DNA of 64,000 nt from Favolaschia claudopus (lineage: Eukaryota > Basidiomycota > Agaricomycetes > Agaricales > Mycenaceae), in assembly GCA_037176885.1 (NCBI GenBank), contig JAWWNJ010000130.1, forward strand, positions 372,001-436,000, written 5' to 3'. Position 1 is the stretch's first letter. Every line of letters starts with the position of its first letter. The notes under the pieces were generated by a model, which saw only the letters and a list, made by a program, of their open reading frames with translations, was not told the origin of the DNA and did no database searches. The translations under genes were made by a program, and so were the position numbers. Of this stretch, positions 44,160 through 55,700 are shown piece after piece.

Positions 44160-44879
44160 GTCAAGACAAGAATACAATGGCCGATGATAGGCGTGTAAAG
44201 GCATCGAATCCGTTCTGGATACGTTGCCCTGATAATATAGAGAAACGAAACGAAACGTGTCAGAGAAATGCAGTGTGCACAGACGAAAGAGGTAAAGCGA
44301 ACGCACCTTTTCGTAGCTGCCAGGAGTTCCATGTATTCATGATTTTATACTCACACCTTCTTCCTGGCTCGAGAACTCCCACTGTCCCCCTTGCACGCTG
44401 AGGAGTGTCCGAGTCTGCGAATCGGAGATTCCGAATCTGAGAACTTGCTGAGAACGAGGTCAGCATGATCCTTGAAGATGTAGCCCTCTTCCTCGTGTAT
44501 TCCGTTCAATGAGCGATGGGGAGCCATCGTTGCGGAATGCGATCCCGACAAGTAGCGGGGCCGTCGTGGTTGAGAGGAAGAGGCGAAGAGGCACAAGCGT
44601 GACAGGCACAGATCCGAGTCACACCGGCTCAAATTCCCCGAGTAGCCGGTTTTCTTTTTGATCCAATACCACCACCACCGATTTGCCACCGATTCCGGGA
44701 TACGGTGCTAGCTCGTAATGCCAGCCTTCAATCAACGATTCGCCTTTCCCTTCGCTTATCCATTCAGAAGATGCCCACAGGACCGGTGTTTCTCCCTCAA
44801 ATCGAGCGGGAAGTATATGAATGTGCGGCGCGAAATCATCGCTTTCGCCTCTGGTCCGACCGAGGATGTGCGGCTCCAA
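44160..44879 (-). CDS. Possible multi-exon gene, unrecognised
   Basis: Minus-strand coding-like pieces run LEPHILGRTRGESDDFAPHI ... WHYELAPYPGIGGKSVVVVL (44,630-44,879), then GIHEEEGYIFKDHADLVLSK (about 44,400-44,520), then YMELLAATKR (about 44,310). A last piece lies near 44,160-44,230. Donor-like GTGTGAG and GTGCGTTCG follow the second and third pieces. Junctions are not certain and the family is not recognised. It converges with the membrane-protein gene ending at 44,147. Confidence 0.35.
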
Positions 44880-45211
44880 TCTTCATGTTCTTATCCTTAC
44901 TAATGCTTCTCTGAGTCCTTCGATTTCTTTATGACCCGCCTCAAAGACTGTTCGACGCAATGATCTGTCTCTTTCTCGTGAAGACTCTGCCGTTTCGGAA
45001 GTCACTTCGGTGCAGAATAGGTGCGAAAATCCATTTTTTTTACTCAGGAAATCATCCACTGAGCCGTGCTGTACAGTTTAGGGTTCAGAAGAGATCGTCT
45101 ATGCGTGTATGTACCGTGGATCTACTTCGTATTCAATTGATATATCTTCTCAAACATAGACTCAAAGTCAAAACCTCACACAGGTGCGCAAACCTCACCA
45201 GGTGAGTAAGT

Positions 45212-47377
45212 TCACGTCGTCTTTGCGGCTTCAGAAGAATGCTGCGATACCCATTGCAGTAGCCGTGCACCTTTGTCTTTAGGTGGTGCGTCAACTGCAT
45301 GCCAGACAAGGAACACGTTGCCCTCGTCTCCGACCATCACGAGCCCCGTGAGTGCCTTCGCACGTTTCATCGTAGCGAGTGCTTGTGCGGGTGTTTGGCA
45401 GATGGGCCCGCCGATGTTGAGTGATGTATTGACGCTCACTTCGGCTCCGACTCGCCGGCCCATTGCCTTGAGGTAGTCGTGCACAAGCGGGTGGATGTCT
45501 GGCATGACCATCTGAATACGGCACGTCCCGTCCTTATGCACGACGGCAGGGATCTTCTCGTACGCCTCGGGGCGGGCTCTGGTGGTCAAGACCATGTAGC
45601 GGTATGCGTTGTAATCGTCCGCAGCAGCCCCTTCCGCCAGTTTGAAAAACCTGCTGGCCTCCCCTTGTGATACCATCGGCGCGAGAGGGCGGATGGCTTC
45701 GCGAAACTTGACTCGCTCGTTGAGAATGGAACGTGTTTCTGGGTTGCAGGGATTGGCTAGGATTGATCGCTGCCCGAGCGCACGAGGGCCCGTCTCGGCT
45801 GAACCTTGGAAGAGACCAAGCACGCCATTCTGGGAGACGATGAAAGCCATTAGATCTGCTACTTTCTTGCGATCTGTGTCGTTCGTCACGTTTCCGAGCC
45901 TCAGAGACTTTACTTCTGGTTCATTATCCAGAGCCCGCTGAATCGCGTGAGCTGTCGGAGCAATGCCACAGTATGCGGCGTGTTGCAGATTTGGGCCACA
46001 AGGGACATCCGCCCGTAAGGCCAAACTGTATGCAGCTCCCATCGTAACGCCCGCGTCGCCGGTAGTTGGCGGAATCCATAGCTTGAGACAGGTATCCTTG
46101 CCAAAATTGCGCTTGTACCATTCGCAATCGAAGTGCTCGAGTAGCTTCATATTTGCGATACCGTTCAGCGCGCTGCCGCCGCCCAATACAAGCTGGTCAC
46201 TCTGAGTGCTACGGATCAGGTGGTCAACGATGTGGAAGATGCCGTCTTCGAAGACCATCTGTGTCGCCGCAGCGAGGTCAACTCGATGCCGAGTAATCTT
46301 TGAATGCTGGACAGATTCAATCTTCAACATAGCGTCGGGGTTCCACATACGCTCTAGGGGGATGGGCGGGCCAGTAATTGCCTCAAGAGCCGGTGTATAT
46401 GGCTCAAGGTCACCCGCCTTGTGCCAATTGCCCAACTTGCGGTTCAGACGAATGTGGCCTTGAGGCCCGAAATGAAAGATCTCTCGTAGGCGGCGGTAGT
46501 AAGGGTTGGTATGTCGGTCCTGATCTCCCCACGCGACCGCTCCCATATATCTACCCTCGCTGCTCAACGGAGTCCACCCCCCCTGTGAAGAACTGATAAT
46601 GGTGTAGAAGATGCCGAGTGAATCGGGGATACTTTCGTTGCAATACAGCTCTTTGAATCGCGCGCCGTCGGGCAGACTCTGGAAGAGTGATACAGAGCCT
46701 CGATCCCCACAGCCGTCGACCACAGCAATCATAGTCGGCTCCTTGCCCTTCGCGAAAGGTGAGGCGGCGTAGGACAGCGAGGCATGATTTTCGTGGTGTG
46801 GAAGCATGATCAGTCGTGGAATCGACTCGAGGCCGAGCTGCCTGCGAATCCTATCAGGCGCGAGTAGTGCCTCCCGACTTCGTAGAAAAGGGTCCCATCC
46901 GAAGAACGCTCCCTTTTTGTATAGAGCAACACTGCCAGGTAATTCTTCAGCAATCGTTTGATTCGTAAAAGCATCGTTGAGAACATAATCCCAGCTGGTT
47001 GCCCAAGCCGCAATTTGATCAGGCTTGATTCCTAGTGCCTTCAGACGACGATGCAGTTCGTTGATCGCCATCTCGGGATAGTCTTCATAATGCTTGACGC
47101 CGGTGAATCGCTCTTCTTCGTCATTCGACAGCAGCTGTATGCCTCCACGCGACGAGACTTGAACGAGAGCAGCACCAGCATTGTGTCCAGATATTCCCAA
47201 GCCCGCAATGTAGCACGTCTCTCCCGAATGTACCCGCGCGCGCACGTTATCGACAATCTTGTTACCGTCAACTGAATCCGCAGAAAACATGCCGGCCTTT
47301 GCGAATCGACGAGCTGAAAGATTTTTCGTGAGTCTGCTCACCATGCGGCCCAGGACAGGGTTGCGAGGGCCGGACAT
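45212..47377 (-). CDS. Carbamoyltransferase (NodU/CmcH/TobZ family), intronless
   Basis: One uninterrupted 721-residue frame. The start is the Met of MSGPRNPVLG; the open frame continues upstream but that part has no family resemblance. Members transfer a carbamoyl group from carbamoyl phosphate through an adenylate to a hydroxyl on sugars, antibiotics or Nod factors. N-terminal Kae1-like domain: GISGHNAGAALV (His65), DEEERFTGVKH, LPHHENHASLSYAASPF (His194, His195 and His198), VVDGCGDRGSVS (Asp221), LVLGGGSALNGIANMKLL (about 397-413) and WIPPTTGDAGVTMGAA. The C-terminal domain starts about 515: FQGSAETGPRALGQRSIL and VKFREAIRPLAPMV, then VSVNTSLNIGG. Length and motif order fit a complete enzyme. 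Neighbouring genes have an intron every 50-250 bases and this one has none, so bacterial origin is likely. Substrate is unknown, and no biosynthetic partner genes flank it. No signal peptide is evident. Confidence 0.92.
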   Translation of the reverse strand: MSGPRNPVLGRMVSRLTKNLSARRFAKAGMFSADSVDGNKIVDNVRARVHSGETCYIAGLGISGHNAGAALVQVSSRGGIQLLSNDEEERFTGVKHYEDYPEMAINELHRRLKALGIKPDQIAAWATSWDYVLNDAFTNQTIAEELPGSVALYKKGAFFGWDPFLRSREALLAPDRIRRQLGLESIPRLIMLPHHENHASLSYAASPFAKGKEPTMIAVVDGCGDRGSVSLFQSLPDGARFKELYCNESIPDSLGIFYTIISSSQGGWTPLSSEGRYMGAVAWGDQDRHTNPYYRRLREIFHFGPQGHIRLNRKLGNWHKAGDLEPYTPALEAITGPPIPLERMWNPDAMLKIESVQHSKITRHRVDLAAATQMVFEDGIFHIVDHLIRSTQSDQLVLGGGSALNGIANMKLLEHFDCEWYKRNFGKDTCLKLWIPPTTGDAGVTMGAAYSLALRADVPCGPNLQHAAYCGIAPTAHAIQRALDNEPEVKSLRLGNVTNDTDRKKVADLMAFIVSQNGVLGLFQGSAETGPRALGQRSILANPCNPETRSILNERVKFREAIRPLAPMVSQGEASRFFKLAEGAAADDYNAYRYMVLTTRARPEAYEKIPAVVHKDGTCRIQMVMPDIHPLVHDYLKAMGRRVGAEVSVNTSLNIGGPICQTPAQALATMKRAKALTGLVMVGDEGNVFLVWHAVDAPPKDKGARLLQWVSQHSSEAAKTT

Positions 47378-48204
47378 GATGTTCTTAGTTCTGACTAGCC
47401 TCACGCAAAGACGAATACAACAAAGCCTGTGGCTCGCTTGTGTAAACATATGTGGGCATACATAGTGAATAAAACGCACCGGCAATGACCCCTGCGATAT
47501 TAGGGGAGGGAGAAGCGAATATCTTCGGGTGCCGCTATTGATATTAGTTGATGGTGTGCAGCTCTGCGACTGACGAGGAGAAAAAGGAGGGAGAACGCAA
47601 AGAAAAGGCGGCGAGTAATGTTGAGTAGGTGGATGAGCATTCAGCGTACTATTGTACATGGGTTGGGCATGTGGAGACAGGGATTCCCCATAACCTTGTC
47701 TTTGTGATTCACTGCATTTTGACAGGGTCTGGACGCATGCGGGTCCAGATACAGCGAGGCTTTGCCGAGATTGGTCTAGACCCCTCGGCACACCTCGGCG
47801 GCCCAACCTGTTCCCAGGAACAGCGAGGTGCGGGCGAGGTATCCTCGCGCCACCCCTCTCTAGCAGCTCCGGCCTTCCCAAGGTCTTCCTCTGTGCGGGC
47901 CGCAATTTGCTCTTCATCTGTAGCTACCTGCCTTTATATACATTGCTTCAACTGCATATTTTTAAATACCCCTGCTCAAACGGGCTTCAGGAAGTCAATG
48001 GAAACCAACAAACCTTATCAGAATTCGGCTCGGACGACCCTGTAGTGAAGCACTCTCCCTCAATAACCCGGCAGCTAGCATGCGAGGTGCTCGTTGCGAC
48101 ATTCCTGTCCTTTTCTCCCCACTCGAAGAGCTGCTCGTGCATCTGGTATGGCGGGCAGACGCACCAGAGCCATAGCTGTAATATATAGAATGAAATACAC
48201 GAAC

Positions 48205-48239
48205 CTAGCCATATAAAAATACAAACTAAACTTACGACT
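48205..48239 (+). repeat. Inverted repeat, left arm (35 bp)
   Basis: Reverse complement of 50,628-50,662 with two mismatches in 35 (core CAAACTAAACTTACGACT). The pair brackets 2.4 kb without a gene. Confidence 0.7.
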
Positions 48240-50627
48240 GTAGCCAATCGTTCGGCTATGTAGTGGCTGGGTAGTGTAGCCGATAGGCTTATTAAGCCTG
48301 TCTCCGGTGTCGTCCACCGGGCCCTCCGCTAATATTTGCTCACCACCGTCGGATAATTTGACGGCGGGAATGGCTGTTGATCAATCAGTGCGTAGCGATC
48401 GTACCGAGCGGGCGAACGGGAAGAAATCTCCGTGGTGTAACACTTATGTGATGACTCTGTCGCTGTGAGTCATTTCCTCAAAAGAATCACGATGCATCGC
48501 TTGGACCGCCTCGGCGAAATTTAAAACGCTCCTTGCACGGCTTGCGAGGACTCTTTCTACACCAGATACCAATGGAGCAGCAGCCCGGCAAGCACTAAGC
48601 TAGTCATGAGCTGCTTGAATGCTCAAACGGGTTGGCGGGGTGTTGATAATCCGTTGACAGATGCTTGAAAACAATCTCTGTGGCTCCGGATATTTTCATC
48701 ACAAATAGTTTTGATAAATGCGAAAACACAACAATCTATGCAATAACATCTTCTACTGGGGCGAGGACATCAGTCTTTTACTTAGCTACATTCTCTACAT
48801 GGTCTAGAAAGCATGCTTCCAGGGGCTCATCCCCTGCCGGAATTGATCACGAGAGGAAGTCCCCCACAACAGAACAAGTGTTAAATAATGCTCCATGATT
48901 CAGCGATGAGATTACTTTGCTGGGATTGCGAATCTCTCGCACTCACCATGTGGGTCTCTCGCACTCACCACGCTCTCACGGGCCAAATGTAAAACTGTTT
49001 TTCGGGTGTTCCACTGCTTCGTTCGATGCAATATTCCGAATATATCTAGTTGTAGTACTAATGTTGCTTGGAGTCGAATATGGAGCGGTTGGGAGCAGAT
49101 TTGAGTGCAGTATTCATCTTCGAAAATTTGTCCATTTTCAACCCTCATCCGAGTGTAAACCGCTGCCTGTAGCTCGAAAGGTCAGGGAAACAAGAAAGGT
49201 GATTGCTGAACCCGATAGAGCAAGGGTGTATTCTCTTACTCTACTCAAGCTATCTACTTACCAGCTAGATATATACAACGGAAGGGGAAGTTACGATCCT
49301 ATGAGGACCTTGTTCAACTTCTCGAAACTTTGAGTCCCAAAATATTGTCAGTCTCAATTAATTGTGAAGAAATGCTCAATAAATCGTATATAATAGAGAT
49401 CACTACGTCCAGCATTTCCAGACTGAGCCTACGTATAATGCGTGCATACGGCCACGAATCACTCATCTCTTTCCTAAATCGGGTCGATTTCGGACGTTGC
49501 CGATGGGCGCTTGACCGGCGCTAAAGGTGTGACCTTTGTGACAACTCGCCTCTCATCGAAACTCTCAGTCGCCCCCACGGGTACCTGCATGAAGCGTTCC
49601 ACTGCACTCTCTAGCTGTCTACTTGGACTTAAATCTCGCTACTTTGGATGCGCTACCCAGCTTTCTCTTCCTCAATCTCACTTTGAAGGCAAATTGAAGC
49701 ACCAGACTGAGCTTCGAGGTTGTCTGATTTTCTGGCCGCCAGATTCAGTCCGAAAGAAGCCTTCTGGGTGATTTAGCGTTCTAATGGGTTTCGGCTACTT
49801 GATTCCGTAGCTTCCTGGCTCTAGAATTCTCAGAATAGATCAACATTTGCCTTACAAGCCTGGAATGTGACACTCAACTTGAATATTGACTCCGATTCTG
49901 TTTACCGTTTAGCGAGTGTAGGAATGCTCAAATTGAGTAAGCCGAGGATATATACACGTTTAGCAGCTGAGTACTCGCCTTCTTCTAGTGAACAGCTCGT
50001 TTCGGGGTTCAAGAGCTTTCGAGAACTGAACCATGCGGTGTCTCTGTGACCGCGGTGAGTAATCAGTTCTTCTCTTGCATTATAAAACTTGATGAGTGGC
50101 CGTCAAGTTTGCGCGCAGCTTCTGTTATTCTCCAATGCGGAGCATTGCAGGGAAGTACCGAATTTCTTTTTTTGGGATATTGATGCAGGATCGGTGAACT
50201 ATGGTCGCCAACCTCATGCATTTCTCTCAGGGAGCTTGGTATAATGTGCTTGGACGGCGAAATTCAGTTTTCAAACGAGTTCGGGAGCTCACTGACGTAC
50301 ACGACGCCGACCACCATTTGATCACTGTTGATGGCAGCGTGCGTCGTGTCGCGGATGTGCCGTTACCACATTGCCGATGACCTCTTGGCACCATTTCGTC
50401 ACGAACCCTATCGTGCCGTCAATCTCGACAAGATTTGCGGATGTATCGGGTTGGTATCGGCTAACCGTGCTTGACGGCGCAACTTTGAAGGGGTTTCCCG
50501 CTCTCTTGGCAGGCAACGACATGGGAACACTGTGCGGCCGACCGGTGGGCTTAATATGGGCGACGGGTCGTAGCCGACGGCGCGGATAAGAGACTAATTC
50601 ATACGACCCTAGCCAACACATGGCTAG

Positions 50628-50662
50628 AGTCGTAAGTTTAGTTTGCATTTTTACATGGCTAG
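50628..50662 (-). repeat. Inverted repeat, right arm (35 bp)
   Basis: Partner of the arm at 48,205. It lies about 55 bases before the proposed start of the next gene, so that gene's promoter or first exon may derive from the repeat. Confidence 0.7.
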
Positions 50663-50718
50663 ATACATGCGCACAGTCTAATTTGTACAACCAGGGGTGC
50701 GCACCAATATCGAGCTGT

Positions 50719-52659
50719 ATGGCGAAGGCGCACCACACGGAGATCCGTACGTTACTATTCCTTTTCTTTTTGTTTGCAGCCACTACATTCTTCAGATTCG
50801 TCGAATCGGGTCTGTACCCGTATCCTCAGCCTCCTGCTCGCAATCATGAATATGGACTTGGAATTGGCCGAGGACCTCCACCGTGCGTTCATTGCTCTGT
50901 CTCACGTAGTCACAGTGTCCTAATCATTTACAGGACCCCGCGTCAGACGCGTTCTGTTTCGTTTGAGAGTCCGGTCGCTCAGCGCTACGACAACCGGGCT
51001 GCGCCAACCTATTTCGACCCCGCCGTGACTCCGACGCCCAATCGCAGGGGTTACGCCCCGCCGCACGCTCCACAAAACCTTCAGTTCGGCCCTGGTCCCG
51101 GGGGCCCCACGGAACAGCTGATGTACACGCTACTCGGCAAGATGGATGCTTTGCTGAACGACAATCGTCATCTTGGGGGTAAGGTTGGCGAGCTGACGGA
51201 GCGCATGACTGTCCTCGAGCAAGGAGCTGCGGCTTCCCAAGCCGGCCGCCACGCGCTTGCGCAGCGAGGGCGAGCCGTTGCGCCTGCGCCCTCGACACGT
51301 CGCTCTACGCGTCGCACTATGTCACAACAGCGCTCGGCGGATGACTCGGATGACGAGTCGCTCGACCCGCAGCTGCGCGCAGTCGCAGCACACGATGGTG
51401 CATCCTCCACGACCGATTCCGCTACCGAGTCTGAGTACTCTGATCGTGAGGAAGATTCGAGCGACGCCAGTGAGCTCCATGGCGCCAATCGTGATAGACC
51501 CGTTGTGATTAACGACGATATGCTAACCAAATCGGAGATCAAGGCCGCCCGGGTATGAAATTTGTTCGTTCAGGCCTTCTTGTCATTGATCCTCTATCCT
51601 TGCAGCTCCGCATTTCCCTCATCTTCCGTCAGGTCTGCAATGTACATGGCAAAGAGTGGCCGAATCCCTTGGAGCTCCGCTTCAATCCTATCACCAAACA
51701 GCAATATCCAACCCCCAATTTCGCCTCAGACGTTTTGGATGCTCATAACTGCGACCTATTTCGCATGGTAGGTGAGCGCGCCCAACGCGTACTCGGGGTA
51801 AGTCTCCTCGACTCGTTGTATTCCATTGCTTTGATCGTTTTCATGATAGGACACCGCGGCGTTGCCTAAGTCGTTGAAGAGGCTCAAGTCCCTGGGACCC
51901 ATTGTCTGGGACCTCGACTTCACGATGGAGTGCTCCAAGAAGACATTCCGAAGCTTCAAGAAGGACTGGACCAAGTTTAATAGCATCGGGGGGCGCGAGC
52001 AGATGGCGGAGCGGGAGAAACGGGATCGACGGATGCAGCGAAGGGTCACGGTGAGTATCCATCCATACCCTCGTAATTGTAACGAAACTGATCAACCATC
52101 GTAGAAGTCGGAACAGTTGGGCAAAGCGGTGGATGCCCTAGATGAGAAGCTAGAGTTGGACACCGGCTTCTTGCATGATTCCATCCACCCCGACTATCTC
52201 TCTGACGAAGTTTCTGGCCCCGACTCTGATACAGAAGAACCAGAGATGTCTGAACAGTGGAAGTTTCGCCTGGCAACGCTCGCAGGTCTCCCCAACGACC
52301 CCAGCTCACTGAAGAACGCTAATATTTTGGAAGTACTTATTCCCGATTGGCGCGAAGACCTCGTGAGTTGACTTGTCTTTCCATTGTCTGAAGTCTGAAT
52401 CGTTGACTAGTATTCCGATTTTCTACACTCGCTCGCTCGCCGTCACAAGAAGAAAATTAGAGGGGGGAATTCTAAACAATACCATCGCGTATGCGCTGGT
52501 CGAGTTTCCAAGCGGCTCCCTCGTTATGCTCCATATAACTGCGGTATCAAGCAAGACTGGCTCGCCGAGAACAAGCAGAACCCCGCGTTCGCCCTGCAGC
52601 TCACTGAATGGGGCAAGTACGAAGCACCCGATGGTAGTACATACGCTCCTCTCCCTTAG
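50719..52659 (+). CDS. Multi-exon agaricomycete protein of unknown function, convergent with TNP2 gene
   Basis: Firm exons: 50,934-51,552; 51,606-51,797; 51,850-52,050; 52,105-52,362; 52,411-52,659. Phases agree. A preceding exon ends at 50,882. The start (ATG 50,719, MAKAHHTEI) and first intron are guesses. The N-terminal half is disordered: a Tyr/Pro-rich part, a coiled-coil-like piece (LLGKMDALLNDNRHLGGKVG), then acidic Ser/Asp stretches. The C-terminal half is basic and helical (SLKRLKSLGPIVWDLDF, KKTFRSFKKDWTKFNS) and ends with LARRHKKKIRG, RYAPYNCGIKQDWLAEN and WGKYEAPDG. I have seen this tail in multicopy agaricomycete proteins without known function. Its stop is 120 bp from the stop of the TNP2 gene, so it may be the accessory gene of the same CACTA-like element; that is inference. 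Confidence 0.7.
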
Positions 52660-52779
52660 AACTCTAAACTCGCCGCCCTACTGTGTTGGTCGTTGATTCC
52701 GTACCTCACCTTCGTTCCATAATTACCTACTACTCTTCTATATTCTTTCCTACCAACAATACATCCCTCCGATGTTTAG

Positions 52780-55700
52780 TTATTCATCAATATTACGGGT
52801 TGCAGTTCTAGCGCCGTATTCAGCCATCGAGGAGGGAAACTTGAAATCTTGAATTCAAATCTCGTCTGACCACAGGAAATTGATACTCACCCGATCCATT
52901 GTTGTTGTTACCCAAACACGCGGCTCCGACTTGAACAGACCTCGTGCAACTTGGCATTTAATTCGGTCGGCAGGTAAGACACACGGCGGATAGTTTCCAT
53001 CGTCTCCCTCAGCAAAAACCTTATATTTCCAGGTCTCAACACCGAGCTCCGGACTAAAATCGAAAAATCAGCGCATTGGGAAACATAGAGATTTATGCGT
53101 ACAAGTCGTCCCAAATGAATCCTCCATTTTCCATCGGCACAAAGTCGGAGCGCTTCATCCAGCGAACGAAGACAAATAGCATTTCGGATGAATTGGGGAC
53201 TTCGGTCTGCTTGTGCCTGAATATCACATCCACCTCTCCTGCGTAGCCTTCGCCTTCAAATTCATACCAAACGAGACATGACCCCAAATCACGGCTTCTG
53301 CTTTGCTGAGTGGATGCTATTCTGCGCCCATCGAGTAAGAAATAATTGTAGGTTTCCATGAATGCACCAAGAGCGTTGAAATCGATGTTGTACCTCTGTT
53401 GGCTATAAAACCTTCGCAGACCGAGAATAATGTAGTCATTTTTGATCTCTTGCGCAGTGGATGAGAGTGTTCCTGCAAGTACACGAGTTGTTGGTGTTCC
53501 GTCAATCAGATTCTGCTCTGTTGATTAACCGTGAGTGATCCACTCAATATTGAGTGTAGGAGTAACGAACCATGAGCCGCCGCATCTTGTATGGTACCCA
53601 GTGCTTTTACATTGTCATCGACACCGAGCAATAATTTGAGGAACCGGTGCTCAGACAGCGCGTTGCTGTCCAGGCCCTTTGATGAAGTTGCGTTCATTAT
53701 ATTCCGAAGCTGAGATCGGGGTCGGTCACAATGTTATAAACACAGAGTTGGCTGTATTTTTCACGCACCATTCCATCCAACTTCGCCGCTCGGTGAAATT
53801 CTCGCATCATCGAAACTTCGACTCGGCCGCCAGTCCAATTGTTGCTATTCATGTTCTTCAAGATCTTGTTCAAACGCTCAGTCACGAACGCCCAGAAGCT
53901 ATAAACTGTTCCAAAATCCCGAATTTGCTGGAAAATGTGGACGGCCCAGTGATGGTTGGGTTTCATCGAATCTGCACCGTACAACTGGAAGCTCATGAGA
54001 ATAATCAGTAATCTCAGTTGGAAGGAGCAAACTCACCGATAGGAAGGTAAGCAAATATGTGCGTAAGAGTATCTCTGCATTGTTGAAACCCTCTGGAACC
54101 TTGATTGCGCTCCCGACAATGATTTTCAACGACGTTGCAAAACGGAGGAAGTTGACATCCTCGCCCTCTTGCATTCGTGGGGTGGGTGGGTCTGGTTTCG
54201 TGGGTTCCGGTCCTTTGTTCTTACCCCTCTTCTGCCGCCATTGCCTGTACTTCTGTTCATAGGCAGGCAAAGTTTCGGCTTCGTATTTTGCCAAAGCAGT
54301 TGTATGTTGTTCAGTAGCATCCTTCAACCACGAATCCCAGACAATCGGAATCTTTCAAAGCTGCAGATTAAGAAGAATTCCGAGCAACAACGACTCGGAG
54401 ATTGAAACTTACGATGATTGCCCATGGCCCAGTCACTGCAAATTTATATTCATCGGCCGTCAATGATCCACCTGCCGGTTCTCCAACTCGACGGGGAAGA
54501 CGGCCCGCCCATGCTGGTGCTTCGAACTAAGAAATAAGTCGGTCTCAGCGCAGATGAGATTCTTATAGCTCACATCTTGGAGGAAATTATGAACTATGTT
54601 GAGCTCTCGCTCGGTTCCTCCGGCTGTATTTGCACGAAGCGACTTATTCTTGATCCAGCGGCTGTACCATTGTGTTTTTGCAGCGCCTGCATTTCAGGAA
54701 GTTAGAATAAAAGTATTTTGATAAGAGTGACTGTCGTCTCACCGAGAAGTAGGTTGTGCATTGGATCTACTATAGCGAAGCGGACCAAATCGAAGTAACC
54801 GAGGCGTGCAAACTCTGTCCATCTCACGCCATTCGTTGTGAAGAATTCTGCTTTTTCTTCTTCCGTCTCAAGATCTCGATATCTGAATGACAACCTTCTA
54901 TGCTCTTCGCCGTCTCGACCAGGAAACTCTGTATTGAAAACTATGTTTAAAAAAAGATGCCGACTACGTTGTTTACTTGAACCATACCATTCCTAAGGGA
55001 CTTGTCAGTGAACAAGTCTGCTCGAGAGACATGGCATTTCGTGCATGGTGCATTGTTGTGACTATGATCAGCAAATCCACAAAGTTTGCATAAAGCTGGG
55101 TGGTCAGCAATGATAGCGACAAGGGCGACCCGAACACGAATTCCTACGCAGTCAGATTAAAACCAAATCCTGAATATTAAATTCGCAGCATACCATTAGG
55201 GTGATCAGGACTGGTAACCGTAATTCCATCATTGTACAAGAGAAGCAGATCATCGACAATAGGCTTCAGATAATTTTGAAGCTGCTCTCCAGTCGGCTCC
55301 CGTGGGCCAGGGGTCATGCAACAAAGAATTGTATTTTCGGCACGGTAGCTGTGAGAAGTTGTTAGCTGAAACCACGGAGAGGGCACATATGCTTACCGAA
55401 GGGCAGTCGGAAGATTTTGAATAGTTAATGACATTGCACCAGAAGAGTGAGTCGGGCCATAACTGCTGCTCTTACGACCAAACCTCGGGTTTAAAGTCAA
55501 TATATATGCTTGTACATAATAAAAGGTGCAGCGTACCAGTCCAAACTCAGTGTAACACCCAGCCGGATCTCATCCTCTGCACTCGGTCCGTAGAAGAAGC
55601 GCTGACCATCAGCCCCTCGCATCTCATCCCAAACGGCACCATCTTGCATGCAGCGCATCTCTCCCGGAACCTGGACACGAGTTTTCCAGGAGTTGACTGC

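Larger units (their letters stand above)
47378..50718. other. No gene seen; inverted repeat pair
   Basis: Contains the upstream region of the carbamoyltransferase, with CCTCGG/CCGAGR words at 47,740-47,850. Farther on it holds only short frames. Two 35-bp inverted repeats at 48,205 and 50,628 bracket most of it. Confidence 0.4.

Noticed and set aside
43889..44332. Minus-strand frames of 135-147 codons opposite the last exon of the 7-TM gene.
   Set aside because: They are antisense to a well-supported exon over most of their length; only the part beyond 44,150 is kept as a possible gene.
47378..47917. N-terminal extension of about 180 residues on the carbamoyltransferase frame.
   Set aside because: Low-complexity, no family resemblance; the Met at 47,377 fits the family start.
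8645..48256. The 16-mer ACTGTAGCCAATCGTT shared by an intron at 8.67 kb and the region at 48.24 kb.
   Set aside because: About one such 16-base match is expected by chance in a window of this size.
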